NCBI GenBank assembly: GCA_017411325.1
Contig: JAFQQJ010000019.1
Span: 62,001-126,000 of the forward strand
Direction: 5' to 3'
From: Clostridia bacterium
GTDB lineage: Bacteria > Bacillota > Clostridia > CAKSNL01 > HGM11501
DNA length: 64,000 nucleotides
In this document: piece after piece, positions 8,733 through 16,980 of the stretch
Layout of the letters: each line of letters opens with the position of its first letter
How positions within the stretch are numbered: the stretch's first letter is position 1
The notes under the pieces: generated by a model
Told to the model about the DNA's origin: nothing
Seen by the model: the letters and a program-made list of their open reading frames with translations, nothing else
Databases searched by the model: none
Program-made: the position numbers and the translations under genes

Positions 8733-9422
8733 TTACCCCAGATTTATCAGTGCATCCTTAAGTTTTTCAACCGCTTTCTTCTCAATTCTCGAAACATAGC
8801 TTCTCGAAATATTAAGCCGCTTTGCTATTTTTCTCTGAGGCATCGCTTTCCCGTCAATAAGCCCATATCTGAGCTCCACAATCTTTTTTTCTCTGTCATC
8901 AAGGCAGTCCTTTATACTTTCATAAAGCTTTTTTATTTTAAGCTTTTTTTCGTAGCTCACTTCAATTTCCTCGTCCTCAGAGGGAATTATATCCATAAGA
9001 GTAACTTCGTTGCCCTCCTTATCGCTGCCTATACTTTCGGAGAGGGAAACCTCTGACGGAAGGTGCTTTTTAGCCCTTAAAACCATTAATATTTCATTAT
9101 GTATGCATTTTGCGACATAGGTGGAAAGTCTGGTTTTTTTATCGGTTGTGAAGGTGTTGATTCCCTTAATCAGTCCTATTGTACCAATGGACAGAAAATC
9201 ATCCGCTTCATCCTGATTGCCTGCATATTTTTTCACTATATGAGCAACCAGTCTCAAGTTATGCTCTATAAGCTTGTTTTTCGCTTCGACATCGCCATAT
9301 TTTTCATAGCGTTCAAGAAGAATAAGCTCCTCTTTTTCAGAAAGCGGTTTAGGAAAACTTCCGCTCTGAAGGTGTCCCAAAAGGAAAATTTTCTGAAGCA
9401 ACGAAATAATCAAATTTAACAT
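8733..9422 (-). CDS. sigK: late mother-cell sporulation sigma factor SigK
   Basis: The 229-residue sigma-70 factor matches SigK: a hydrophobic pro-like N-terminus (residues 1-18), then [10 protein letters not shown], region 2 with [34 protein letters not shown], and region 4 ending in [17 protein letters not shown]. SigK directs late spore-coat genes in the mother cell. The frame is intact, with no skin-like insertion. The GAGGGG ribosome site lies in the 3' arm of a 16-bp hairpin (9426-9469), an unusual arrangement described separately. Confidence 0.93.
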   Translation of the reverse strand: MLNLIISLLQKIFLLGHLQSGSFPKPLSEKEELILLERYEKYGDVEAKNKLIEHNLRLVAHIVKKYAGNQDEADDFLSIGTIGLIKGINTFTTDKKTRLSTYVAKCIHNEILMVLRAKKHLPSEVSLSESIGSDKEGNEVTLMDIIPSEDEEIEVSYEKKLKIKKLYESIKDCLDDREKKIVELRYGLIDGKAMPQRKIAKRLNISRSYVSRIEKKAVEKLKDALINLG

Positions 9423-9425
9423 AAA

Positions 9426-9469
9426 AACCCCTCATACATATTCTTATCACATAATATGTATGAGGGGTT
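9426..9469 (-). terminator. hairpin between GDPD and sigK, overlapping the sigK ribosome site
   Basis: A perfect 16-bp inverted repeat (arms 9426-9441 and 9454-9469, 12-base loop) is followed on the minus strand by TTTTT and then the sigK ATG. It has the form of an intrinsic terminator for the GDPD gene. Its 3' arm also holds the GAGGGG ribosome site of sigK. Confidence 0.75.
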
Positions 9470-9484
9470 GTACCTTATTACATT

Positions 9485-10159
9485 CTAAATTCTGCCCTGA
9501 ATTTCATTTCTGAGTTTAAGTGCGAGACGCGGACATCTCGTGGTTATATTAAACACGCCCATTTCAAGCAGCCTTCTTATTTCCTCTTCCGTGTCAACTG
9601 TCCAGGCCGAAAAGGCAAGTCCTTTTCCTTTAAGTCTTTTAAAGTTTTCATCCGTAATCATGGAATAGTGAAGATTTATCACCGTTAAGTCCTCTGAAAT
9701 GCACCGCTCTTCCATCTTCATTATGTCGCCTTCATTGTCTGAAGAGGGCCACAGACTCATCCACAGTTCTCCTCCAAGAGCTTCAATTTCTTCCTTTTTA
9801 TCGTTGCACATTCCCGTAAACACTGTCCTTGATGCCATATCACGCAAATTAACCTTTTCCATTACGTAAGGCACAAGCTCTTCGGTTTTTACATCGAAAT
9901 TAATTCTTATTTTTTCATAAGGCAAAACCATATCAAGAAATTCGTCAAGGCTTACACATTCTTCAGGGTTTTCCGGAACATCGTGCGAAAGATACAAAAG
10001 GCTTCCGCTTCTTCTTACGTCGATTTCTATCATTTCGGCATCGCTTTTTATGGCCTCAGCAATATGCGCTCTGCTGTTGGGCAATGTATTTTCGCAGCCC
10101 GAATGTGCAGTTATGACAGTAAGGTGTGAATCAATCACTTCAAAAGGCGAATATTTCAT
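9485..10159 (-). CDS. glycerophosphodiester phosphodiesterase
   Basis: The 224-residue protein belongs to the GDPD family, which splits glycerophosphodiesters into glycerol-3-phosphate and an alcohol. Visible features are TAHSGCENTLPNS (family form usually AHRG..ENT; the Arg is Ser here), the metal-binding IEIDVRRS and the catalytic His in LSHDV. The C-terminal FSAWTVDTEEEIRRLLEMGV matches the family end. No signal peptide is seen. It is the last gene of the operon RR-HK-GerMN-GDPD, 10 bases after the lipoprotein. Confidence 0.88.
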   Translation of the reverse strand: MKYSPFEVIDSHLTVITAHSGCENTLPNSRAHIAEAIKSDAEMIEIDVRRSGSLLYLSHDVPENPEECVSLDEFLDMVLPYEKIRINFDVKTEELVPYVMEKVNLRDMASRTVFTGMCNDKKEEIEALGGELWMSLWPSSDNEGDIMKMEERCISEDLTVINLHYSMITDENFKRLKGKGLAFSAWTVDTEEEIRRLLEMGVFNITTRCPRLALKLRNEIQGRI

Positions 10160-10169
10160 AATTCCTCCT

Positions 10170-11063
10170 CTAGTTTACTATATCAGAATTATACGAAAAC
10201 GGCTCTGACAACACTGTGTTTCCGACTTTTTCCGCTTTTTCGCCCTCAATAAGGAACAGAACATAGCTTACCTCAGGAAGCCTTGCAAGTGTATTTACTA
10301 TAGAGTATACACAAAGATCTGAAATTCCTTCCGAAAGCGACAAAAATTCTTTTGAAAAATTTACATAGCAATACTGATCCTTGGTTTCTACGGATAAAAC
10401 CTTTATATCCTCGTTAAGAAGCTTTACGCCCTTTGCAGCGGGGCCCTTCATAAGCTCTTCAATAGCCGTCTTTTCTGCTGTTTCATTGTCCTTGATATCA
10501 AGCATACGCTTCTCGCTTATCAGCGCTGTTTTGTCCTCGTCGGCAAAGTACAGCTCTAAAACCACGGTCTGATTTCTGCCGATTTCGTCTGCCACTATTA
10601 CATTATTCATGGAAAGTGCACCGATTTCCCCTTCACTTGCCGTGTAGCTGAGTTTTCTTCCGTTAACAAGAATCTGCACTTTATTGATTCCGTCAATGCC
10701 GCAAAGTGTATTTACCACAGAATATATTGCCATAAGTCTTGATGCAGGGCCGACAGTTTTCTCGAAATCCTGAGAGAGATTTACCGTAATGGTTTTCTCC
10801 TCCAGTCTGATGCCTAAAAGAGCCGTGTTTTCAGGAATCGCCCGCTTGTGTTCTGCTCTTTTAGGGCCTTCCAGAAGCTTTTCCATTACGGCATAAGCAA
10901 TTTTTTCAGCAGAAGATGTATCCTCAATGCTGAAGGATTCTTCCGCCATACTTTTTCCGTCAGCTGATGCAAAGAAAAGAGTATATTTCTCGTATTGCAT
11001 ACTGCAGCCCGCTGATGCCAAAGCAAGAGCAAGAGCAAGCACTAAAATCATTATCTTTTTCAT
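10170..11063 (-). CDS. GerMN-domain lipoprotein
   Basis: The 297-residue protein starts at ATG 11063 with a lipoprotein signal MKKIMILVLALALALASAGC (Cys20 is the lipidation site). Two GerMN domains follow (about residues 40-165 and 175-290), each with a VNLS/VNFS core strand. GerM of B. subtilis has two such domains and is needed for spore formation and germination. An in-frame extension to 11234 overlaps the histidine kinase gene and is rejected. The start is only four bases after the kinase stop, so it probably shares the sensor system's transcript. Confidence 0.88.
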   Translation of the reverse strand: MKKIMILVLALALALASAGCSMQYEKYTLFFASADGKSMAEESFSIEDTSSAEKIAYAVMEKLLEGPKRAEHKRAIPENTALLGIRLEEKTITVNLSQDFEKTVGPASRLMAIYSVVNTLCGIDGINKVQILVNGRKLSYTASEGEIGALSMNNVIVADEIGRNQTVVLELYFADEDKTALISEKRMLDIKDNETAEKTAIEELMKGPAAKGVKLLNEDIKVLSVETKDQYCYVNFSKEFLSLSEGISDLCVYSIVNTLARLPEVSYVLFLIEGEKAEKVGNTVLSEPFSYNSDIVN

Positions 11064-11067
11064 AATA

Positions 11068-12462
11068 TTACGCCAGGGGAAGGTATATACGAAATACGCT
11101 TCCCGTGCCCTCCTCACTTTCAACATCAATATGACCGCCGTGCATTTCAACAGCCGAAAGAGCAATGGAAAGTCCGAGTCCTGTTCCGCCGGTCTCTCTG
11201 GAGCGTGCCTTGTCCACACGGTAAAAACGGTCAAAAATTTTGCTTATTTCATCCTTGGAGATTCCGATTCCGGTATCAGAAACCGTAAAAATCGCATTGT
11301 ATAAATCCTTTTCCAGAAACATTTCAACCTTTCCGCCGTAAGGGGTATACTTTATGGCGTTGTCGGTTATATTGTAAAAAGCTTCCCAGATTTTATTTTT
11401 TTCCATTATCATAAAGATGTCGCTGTTGCAATTAAGGCTCAGGCGGACACCCTTCTGCATTGCAATTTTAGTAAGAGAACCTGCTACTCCGCGAACAATA
11501 TCCTTCAAGTTACCTGTAACAAACTTTTTATTTTCGTTGTATTTCGCCGCGTCCATTCTGGTTAAATCAAGAAGGTCATTTACTATATTTGTAAGTCTGT
11601 CCACCTCTTCATTCATATCCTGCAGAAATTCTGCCACCATCTCAGGCGGTGCCGAATCACCTGCAGCAATTACGGAATCGCATATAAGCTTTATGGAGCT
11701 TAACGGAGTTTTAAGTTCGTGAGAGGCATTGGATACAAAGGCGGTTCTTTTTTCTTCCTGGGATTCAAGCTCTTCTATAAGTTCGTTGAAGCTTTCAATC
11801 AGCTCTCCTATTTCTCCGGATCCCTTAGCCTCAATTTTCATCTTCCGGGAATCCTTCTGTCCCTTTATCTTTTTTATAAGCTTCTCAATGGGCGCCGTAA
11901 AGAGCCCCGCAAAAATAAAGCTTAAAAGAATCGCTATGGCGCAAAGAAGCACCGTAAGATAGTTAATTCTTCTTTCCGTTGCAGAAAGAATCGCTCCGAT
12001 TTCATTTGCCGAGGATTCAATATAAACAACGCCGCTGACTTCCCCGTTTTTCATAATAGGAACGGATGCGGCGGTTGTAATAACATCCTCCGATTCAACC
12101 TTATTATAAGTGCTTTCGCCACAGAGACCTGACATAATCATGGGACTCAGGCGTACCTTTCCGCTCGAATCAACATAAATATTTTCCGCATTATCGTAGA
12201 TAACAACCGCATCCGTATTCGTTACTATGATGCGGCTGTTATTTCCTATGGAAAGCATTATAATATCCTCGTCCATGGTTTTCTCAATTGCCGACGGAGG
12301 AACATCGGCTATATCCGTTGCAATAATATTGATTTTCGTCATCATATTTACTTTGTTGTCGTTATAAAGAGCCGACGACATTGCCGTAATCATATACATT
12401 CTTACCACGGTAACAGCAAGCAGTATTATAACGATATAAGTAAGTATCAGACGGTATTTCAT
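11068..12462 (-). CDS. sensor histidine kinase
   Basis: The 464-residue membrane kinase has two membrane helices (about residues 5-27 and 166-190) around an extracytoplasmic sensor domain, then HAMP. The phospho-acceptor helix VSNASHELKTPLSS (H about 249) and the ATPase motifs NITDNAIKYTP, DTGIGIS and GTGLGLSIAL follow. The frame stays open upstream of ATG 12462 with a typical cytoplasmic leader (FSFKDFLKKCVKTAQR) but no standard start codon, and the ribosome site before 12462 is weak. It pairs with the response regulator upstream. Confidence 0.93.
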   Translation of the reverse strand: MKYRLILTYIVIILLAVTVVRMYMITAMSSALYNDNKVNMMTKINIIATDIADVPPSAIEKTMDEDIIMLSIGNNSRIIVTNTDAVVIYDNAENIYVDSSGKVRLSPMIMSGLCGESTYNKVESEDVITTAASVPIMKNGEVSGVVYIESSANEIGAILSATERRINYLTVLLCAIAILLSFIFAGLFTAPIEKLIKKIKGQKDSRKMKIEAKGSGEIGELIESFNELIEELESQEEKRTAFVSNASHELKTPLSSIKLICDSVIAAGDSAPPEMVAEFLQDMNEEVDRLTNIVNDLLDLTRMDAAKYNENKKFVTGNLKDIVRGVAGSLTKIAMQKGVRLSLNCNSDIFMIMEKNKIWEAFYNITDNAIKYTPYGGKVEMFLEKDLYNAIFTVSDTGIGISKDEISKIFDRFYRVDKARSRETGGTGLGLSIALSAVEMHGGHIDVESEEGTGSVFRIYLPLA

Positions 12463-12532
12463 TCTTTGGGCAGTCTTTACGCACTTTTTTAAAAAATCCT
12501 TGAAGGAGAAGCGCGCTCCGCCGTTTTCTTCC

Positions 12533-13216
12533 TTAGTCTTCCTTAAAATAGTAACCTACTCCCCACTTAGTTATAATATATACAGGATTTGCCGGATCAG
12601 GCTCGATTTTTTCTCTCAAGCGGCGGATATGCACGTCAAGAGTTCTGATATCTGCAGGATAATCATAGCCCCAGATGATATCAAGAAGAGCCTCTCTCGT
12701 ATAAACCTTTCCCGGATTTGTTATGAAAAGGTCTATTATTTCAAATTCCTTTGACGTAAGCTCAACGGTTTTTCCGTTAACCGTTGCACGTCTCAGATTA
12801 TAGTCAACCTTAAGTCCGCCCCTCACAACACTTGTACTGCTCTTTTTAACCTGATTCTGCCCGCTTCTCCTTATTATCGCCTTAACGCGGAGCTTAAGTT
12901 CAAGTATGTTAAAGGGCTTTGTAAGGTAGTCGTCGGCGCCGTATTCAAGGCCCATAATCCTGTCCATATCGTCAGTTTTTGCAGTAAGCATAATTATCGG
13001 CACATTGGAAAAATCCCTTATTATTCTGCAAACCTCCAGACCGTCGATTTTAGGCAGCATAAGGTCAAGAATGATAAGGTCAATCGACTTATCCTTTGCA
13101 AGCTTTACAGCCTCTTCCCCGTCATATGCGGTTTCAACATCATAGCCGTCCTGCTCAAAATTGAATTTCATACCTTTTACAAGGAGCTTTTCGTCGTCTA
13201 CAATAAGTATTTTCAT
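12533..13216 (-). CDS. OmpR/PhoB-family response regulator
   Basis: The 227-residue regulator has a receiver domain (IVDDE at 5-9, phospho-acceptor Asp in LILDLMLPKIDG, switch residue in MLTAKTDD) and a C-terminal winged helix (about 130-225, RTLDVHIRRLREKIEPDP). It resembles the WalR/PhoP group common in Bacillota. ATG 13216 is preferred over TTG one codon upstream. The cognate kinase follows after 70 bases. Confidence 0.95.
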   Translation of the reverse strand: MKILIVDDEKLLVKGMKFNFEQDGYDVETAYDGEEAVKLAKDKSIDLIILDLMLPKIDGLEVCRIIRDFSNVPIIMLTAKTDDMDRIMGLEYGADDYLTKPFNILELKLRVKAIIRRSGQNQVKKSSTSVVRGGLKVDYNLRRATVNGKTVELTSKEFEIIDLFITNPGKVYTREALLDIIWGYDYPADIRTLDVHIRRLREKIEPDPANPVYIITKWGVGYYFKED

Positions 13217-13256
13217 CAAAAATTCATTCCCTTTCCAATTATGCTTATATAGCTAT

Positions 13257-13285
13257 ATAATATCACAAATACATTCCGACTTCAA
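13257..13285 (-). promoter_or_regulatory. promoter of the two-component operon
   Basis: Minus-strand -35 TTGAAG (13280-13285), 17 bases, -10 TATTAT (13257-13262). Confidence 0.55.
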
Positions 13286-13302
13286 CATCTTTTTATAAAA
13301 AA

Positions 13303-13331
13303 TTAAAGCGGTGTATCATACACCGCTTTAA
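13303..13331 (-). terminator. terminator of the G5/3D gene
   Basis: Perfect stem TTAAAGCGGTGTA / TACACCGCTTTAA with a 3-base loop, then a T run on the minus strand. The upstream arm overlaps nothing but the stop-codon region. Confidence 0.85.
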
Positions 13332-13333
13332 TC

Positions 13334-14536
13334 TCAGTCGCTGAGAATGTAGATGTTACAGCTTCTTCTTCCGAACTGTATACATTCGTCATATTCGTCA
13401 TAGAAAAGATCCACACGGTTGCCCTTTATAAGTCCGCCCGTATCACCGGCAAGACATACGCCATAGCTCCAGGATCCGTCTGTTGATTCAATATAAAGTC
13501 TTGTTCCCAGGGGGATAACTCTGGGGTCAACCGCAACAACGCCCTCCTTTGACTGTATGCCGCTGGCAGTTTTACCCTTATCGCAGTATGCGGTAGCTTT
13601 TGCCTGAATCACTTTGCTGTAGGAATATCCGTTTACTGTTCCTACCGCAGCACCCGCATTCTGATCATTTCTTCTTACGTTCCATACACCGCATTCAACA
13701 ATCTTGTTGGCCCAGGGCTTAACAACGGTTTCGTTGGATTCATAGCCAACTGCCACACCGTCATGATAGGTTATCACGTTATCAATTATCATTTCTCCGT
13801 CATAGCCTTCCTGAACAACAACTTCCTCTCCGGGAGCAAGCTGCTTGTTGATTCTGTATTCTATGCTGGCAGGAACCGCGATGGTCTGTGTATCGTGAAC
13901 AACAGCCACTCGTGTTATTTCGATCTCAACTCCGGGATAGACAAAGCTTGTCATCTGAGGTGTAACCAAATCATCCTCGTCAACGCTTACACCGGAAAGT
14001 CTTATTGCTTCCGCAACTGTTCCTTCCGCAATCATAACGGGATAGGTTGCGCAATCAGCATATATATTTACGGGAAAAGCTTCCTTTACGGCATAAGCAC
14101 CGCCGTCAACAACCGTTCCCGAATTTCCTGTTTCCATAAGAACCAGGCTGTCATGCTCACCGATAAACACACGGGCCTCTTCCGCAAGCTCTCTTGTGGT
14201 GCTTGCTGTGGTGCTGAGATTGTAAACTTCTTCTCCGTCATGAATAACAACATTTTTCATGCGCTTTAAGTTGATAGTGGAGTTTTTCATGATTTTGGCA
14301 TTTGCCGCAGGGAATGTAACATCTCCGCTCTTTACGGCATAATTTCCGTCTGCAAGAATATTTTCTACAGTTCCTGCTTCTGTACTGATGGTTTTTGCGG
14401 GAATACCTTCAATTTCAATATTAACCTGAATCTCACCGTCATAAACGTAACTGTTTACCGTAGCTAAGGCAATCATCACAGCTAACACCAAAACCAAAGT
14501 CCGCGTATTAAAAACCGCTTTAATTACATTAAGCAT
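13334..14536 (-). CDS. secreted G5 and 3D domain cell-wall protein (YabE/RpfB type)
   Basis: The 400-residue protein has an N-terminal membrane helix or signal (residues 7-27), two or three DUF348 repeats (about 35-220), a G5 domain (about 220-300) and a C-terminal 3D domain. In the 3D domain, TASGIQSKEGVVAVDPRVIP, GDTGGLIKGNRVDLF and the conserved aspartates are clear. The 3D domain has the fold of lytic transglycosylase MltA, so it probably cuts or remodels peptidoglycan. It is the only gene of its transcript and has a strong promoter and a structured leader. Confidence 0.93.
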   Translation of the reverse strand: MLNVIKAVFNTRTLVLVLAVMIALATVNSYVYDGEIQVNIEIEGIPAKTISTEAGTVENILADGNYAVKSGDVTFPAANAKIMKNSTINLKRMKNVVIHDGEEVYNLSTTASTTRELAEEARVFIGEHDSLVLMETGNSGTVVDGGAYAVKEAFPVNIYADCATYPVMIAEGTVAEAIRLSGVSVDEDDLVTPQMTSFVYPGVEIEITRVAVVHDTQTIAVPASIEYRINKQLAPGEEVVVQEGYDGEMIIDNVITYHDGVAVGYESNETVVKPWANKIVECGVWNVRRNDQNAGAAVGTVNGYSYSKVIQAKATAYCDKGKTASGIQSKEGVVAVDPRVIPLGTRLYIESTDGSWSYGVCLAGDTGGLIKGNRVDLFYDEYDECIQFGRRSCNIYILSD

Positions 14537-14540
14537 AAAA

Positions 14541-14640
14541 AGCTATCCTTTCCGAAGGCCAAACCAATTCAAATTCTTTTTATTTTTGCCCGTTTCATAC
14601 CGGGCAAATAAGCCTTCCGAGAACATATTTATTTTTGTTC
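14541..14640 (-). promoter_or_regulatory. structured 5' leader of the G5/3D gene
   Basis: Between the predicted transcript start (about 14641) and the gene, the minus strand folds into a hairpin TTGCCCG / CGGGCAA. It is flanked by TCGGAAGGC and GGCCTTCGGA, which can pair over a longer distance and would involve the ribosome-site region (AAAGGA). I see no match to the c-di-AMP (ydaO) class often found before such genes. A protein- or RNA-controlled leader is possible. Confidence 0.4.
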
Positions 14641-14647
14641 CTCGTAA

Positions 14648-14676
14648 ATTATAACTAAATTGTTACAAAAAGTCAA
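14648..14676 (-). promoter_or_regulatory. strong promoter of the G5/3D gene
   Basis: Minus-strand -35 TTGACT (14671-14676), 17 bases, perfect -10 TATAAT (14648-14653). Confidence 0.75.
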
Positions 14677-15014
14677 GCTTTTTTATTTCATTTTAGTATC
14701 CACAAAGCTATTTAACCGCCATTTACCACTATATTTAGTGTTTTTATGTCGAAAAATAATTACATTTTCTTAATATTTTCATTTAATTTTTAATAGTTTT
14801 CATTTATTTTTTAGGGGTTTTCCCCCGCTTTTTCTCTGTGGTTTATTGTCCGAAAAATCCCATTTTTCGCTTATTTCATCCCCTCTTTATACAATCTAAT
14901 TTATTTGTGTATTTTTTAGATTATTTATTAATTTTCCGAAAGGTTATATTTTACAATTATTACAATATTATATATAAAAGGTAATAAATTATATTCCGGA
15001 AAGGAGCTTTGCAG
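14677..15014. other. AT-rich gene-free stretch before spoIIP
   Basis: This region holds no reading frame with a ribosome site and no clear hairpin. It is T-rich at first, then very AT-rich up to the AAGGAG site of spoIIP at 15001-15006. A sporulation-sigma promoter for spoIIP is expected here, but I cannot point to one with confidence. Confidence 0.5.
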
Positions 15015-16040
15015 GTGAAAAAAATTCTTCTGATACTTTCCTCCTTCATACTTTTCGCAGCAACCGTCATCCTTATGTCAGTCCCGCTCACTTCAGACTC
15101 CTTTTACGGAGATGCTTTGTGTATATCAGCTCCCGGAGCACCGCTTAAGCTTCCTAAGCTCCCCTCTTCTGAGGAGTTTATCTTAAGGCACAGTATTGCC
15201 TCCGCGTCCATATCGGATTCGGAAGATGATTCCTCTCCCGTCCCCGCCGAAGAATCCTATACTCCGGAAACCGAACCTTTGCCTCCTCCCTCTGACATAA
15301 TTGAAACAACCATCCAAAAAGGAAGCTCCAGCCTTTTCGGCATTGAGATAAACAACGAAACAGATTATGACCTTTCTTCTGCTCTCAAGGAAGTGCAAAG
15401 GCCATCGTCTCCCACCGTACTTATAGTTCACACCCACACTTCGGAGTCCTATCGCCCATCCGACAAATTCCCCTATATCCCAAAGGACAATTCAAGAACA
15501 GAGGATACCTGTTTCAATGTGGCAAGAGTCGGGGAAGAGCTGCGCTCTTCCCTTTCGGCCTACGGAATAAATGTAATACATGACTCAACCGTTAACGATT
15601 ATCCCTCATACAACGGCTCCTACAAAAAGACGCTGGAGCTTATAGAAGCTCATCTTAAGAAAAATCCTTCCATTGATATAATAATAGATCTTCACAGAGA
15701 TGCCATGGAGCGCACCGACGGGACAAAAATCAGCACGGTCTGCACAGCAGAAAACGAAAAAGCCGCTCAGGTCATGCTCGTTGTAGGCACCGACCGCAGC
15801 GGACTTAATCACCCTGACTGGAGGGATAACTTTTCTTTCGCCGTAGAACTCCAGAATATTATCAATGAAAACTTTCCTCATCTCACCCGCCCGTTAAATG
15901 TGCGCAACGAGCGCTTCAACGGGCATATATCCGGCAAAGAGCTTATAATTGAGGTGGGCACAACAGGAAACACCTTGGACGAAGCCCTGGTCAGTGCCCG
16001 CGCCCTTGCCTTTGCAATAAACGAATTTTATACGGGATAG
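15015..16040 (+). CDS. spoIIP: stage II sporulation protein P
   Basis: SpoIIP is an autolysin that, with SpoIID and SpoIIM, thins septal peptidoglycan and drives engulfment of the forespore. The 341-residue protein has an N-terminal membrane anchor (about residues 3-22), a Pro/Ser/Glu-rich linker, and the catalytic domain from about residue 130. Motifs are PTVLIVHTHTSESY with the zinc-ligand histidines, DIIIDLHRDA and LIIEVGTTGNT. A TTG codon at 15009 is in frame, but spacing from AAGGAG (15001-15006) favours GTG 15015. The 3' end overlaps the convergent repressor gene by 13 bases. Confidence 0.93.
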   Translation: MKKILLILSSFILFAATVILMSVPLTSDSFYGDALCISAPGAPLKLPKLPSSEEFILRHSIASASISDSEDDSSPVPAEESYTPETEPLPPPSDIIETTIQKGSSSLFGIEINNETDYDLSSALKEVQRPSSPTVLIVHTHTSESYRPSDKFPYIPKDNSRTEDTCFNVARVGEELRSSLSAYGINVIHDSTVNDYPSYNGSYKKTLELIEAHLKKNPSIDIIIDLHRDAMERTDGTKISTVCTAENEKAAQVMLVVGTDRSGLNHPDWRDNFSFAVELQNIINENFPHLTRPLNVRNERFNGHISGKELIIEVGTTGNTLDEALVSARALAFAINEFYTG

Positions 16041-16648
16041 CTTATTATAAAAACAACCGTACCGAGGAAAGTAACCTTCCCTTCGGAGAGAATAAATTCT
16101 TCACTTTTCGGAAATGTGGATTCTTCTCTTATTATAACCTTGTCACCATTTATGAAAACACGGCGGATTTTTGCTTCTTCACCTTCGACCTTCACCGCAG
16201 CAAGACATCCTGACTCAAGGGGCAGTGAAGGATTTATAAGCACCTTATCCCCCACACCGATTTTCGCATACAGCATGGAATCGTCCTTTGCAATTACGAA
16301 ATAGCAAAGCTCCATATCGCTTCTTGAATAGTTGCCCGTAATATGTCCGACAGCCTCTATTTCCCGTATATCTTCCTTGCTTGTCACTTTGTCCGGAAAT
16401 TCTGAAAATATCGGAATTTTCGTTATAGGCTCAGACATTTCCTTTACATCGCTTTTCCCCGCAATGTAATCCACCGAAACAGAAAGTGCATCGGCAATTC
16501 TTTTAAGACTTTCAGAGTCCGGCAGGCTGTAATCAGTGATATATCGCTCCAAAGACATTTTCCCGACATTCGCTTTTTCACAAAGCTCAGCCTTGGTCAT
16601 TCCACGTTCTATCATCATATAAAATATCTTTTCACCCGGTGTTGACAT
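16028..16648 (-). CDS. HTH / S24 LexA-like repressor, probably not self-cleaving
   Basis: The 206-residue protein has an N-terminal XRE-type helix-turn-helix (about residues 5-60) and a C-terminal S24 peptidase-like domain (about 90-205). The nucleophile serine is present in AKDDSMLYAKIGVGD. Where LexA-type repressors have the catalytic lysine (EATVKR), this protein reads EAKIRR. If that alignment is right, the base is Arg and self-cleavage is doubtful. It is divergent from a small HTH gene, like a phage-type switch, but no other phage genes are near. Confidence 0.85.
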   Translation of the reverse strand: MSTPGEKIFYMMIERGMTKAELCEKANVGKMSLERYITDYSLPDSESLKRIADALSVSVDYIAGKSDVKEMSEPITKIPIFSEFPDKVTSKEDIREIEAVGHITGNYSRSDMELCYFVIAKDDSMLYAKIGVGDKVLINPSLPLESGCLAAVKVEGEEAKIRRVFINGDKVIIREESTFPKSEEFILSEGKVTFLGTVVFIISYPV

Positions 16649-16691
16649 AGCTTCATTTCTCCTGTATTATATCAGTATAATCTGCTTTATT

Positions 16692-16720
16692 ATAATAGAA
16701 AATTTTTAAGATTTTGTCAA
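16692..16720 (-). promoter_or_regulatory. promoter of the S24-like repressor
   Basis: Minus-strand perfect -35 TTGACA (16715-16720), 17 bases, -10 TATTAT (16692-16697). It lies in the 84-base gap shared with the divergent HTH gene. Confidence 0.7.
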
Positions 16721-16732
16721 GAGGTGATGTTT

Positions 16733-16954
16733 ATGAAACTCAGAATAAAAGACCTTCGTGAAGACCACGATTTAAGTCAAAGAGCTTTAGCAGATATGCT
16801 TCATATACACCAGACAACGTATTCCGATTATGAGCTCGGAAAACTTAATATTCCTTTATCCGTACTTTGTACTCTGGCAGATTTCTATAAAACCAGCATC
16901 GACTATATCGCAGGTCGCACCGACGAAATCAAGCCCTATCCGCCGAAAAAATAA
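16733..16954 (+). CDS. small XRE-family DNA-binding protein
   Basis: The 73-residue product is almost all one Cro/CI-type helix-turn-helix: LREDHDLSQRALADMLHIHQTTYSDYELGKLNIP, with the recognition helix around residues 26-34. It ends in IDYIAGRTDE, a pattern shared with the divergent repressor (VDYIAGKSD), so the two DNA-binding domains are related. GAGGTG at 16721-16726 fits ATG 16733 better than GTG 16724. A terminator follows. Target genes are unknown. Confidence 0.85.
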   Translation: MKLRIKDLREDHDLSQRALADMLHIHQTTYSDYELGKLNIPLSVLCTLADFYKTSIDYIAGRTDEIKPYPPKK

Positions 16955-16980
16955 CACCGCACAGTGTGCGGTGTTATTTT
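16953..16980 (+). terminator. terminator after the small HTH gene
   Basis: Stem AACACCGCAC / GTGCGGTGTT with a 3-base loop followed by a T run. It overlaps the HTH stop codon and can also serve the convergent gene. Confidence 0.8.

Noticed and set aside
8733-9422. Interruption of sigK by a skin-like element
   Set aside because: The sigK frame is intact from pro-region to the last helix.
14541-14640. c-di-AMP (ydaO) riboswitch before the G5/3D gene
   Set aside because: The leader is too short and lacks the conserved segments of that class.
16028-16954. Prophage remnant
   Set aside because: Only the two HTH genes look phage-like; neighbours on both sides are host genes and no integrase, att site or structural gene is near.
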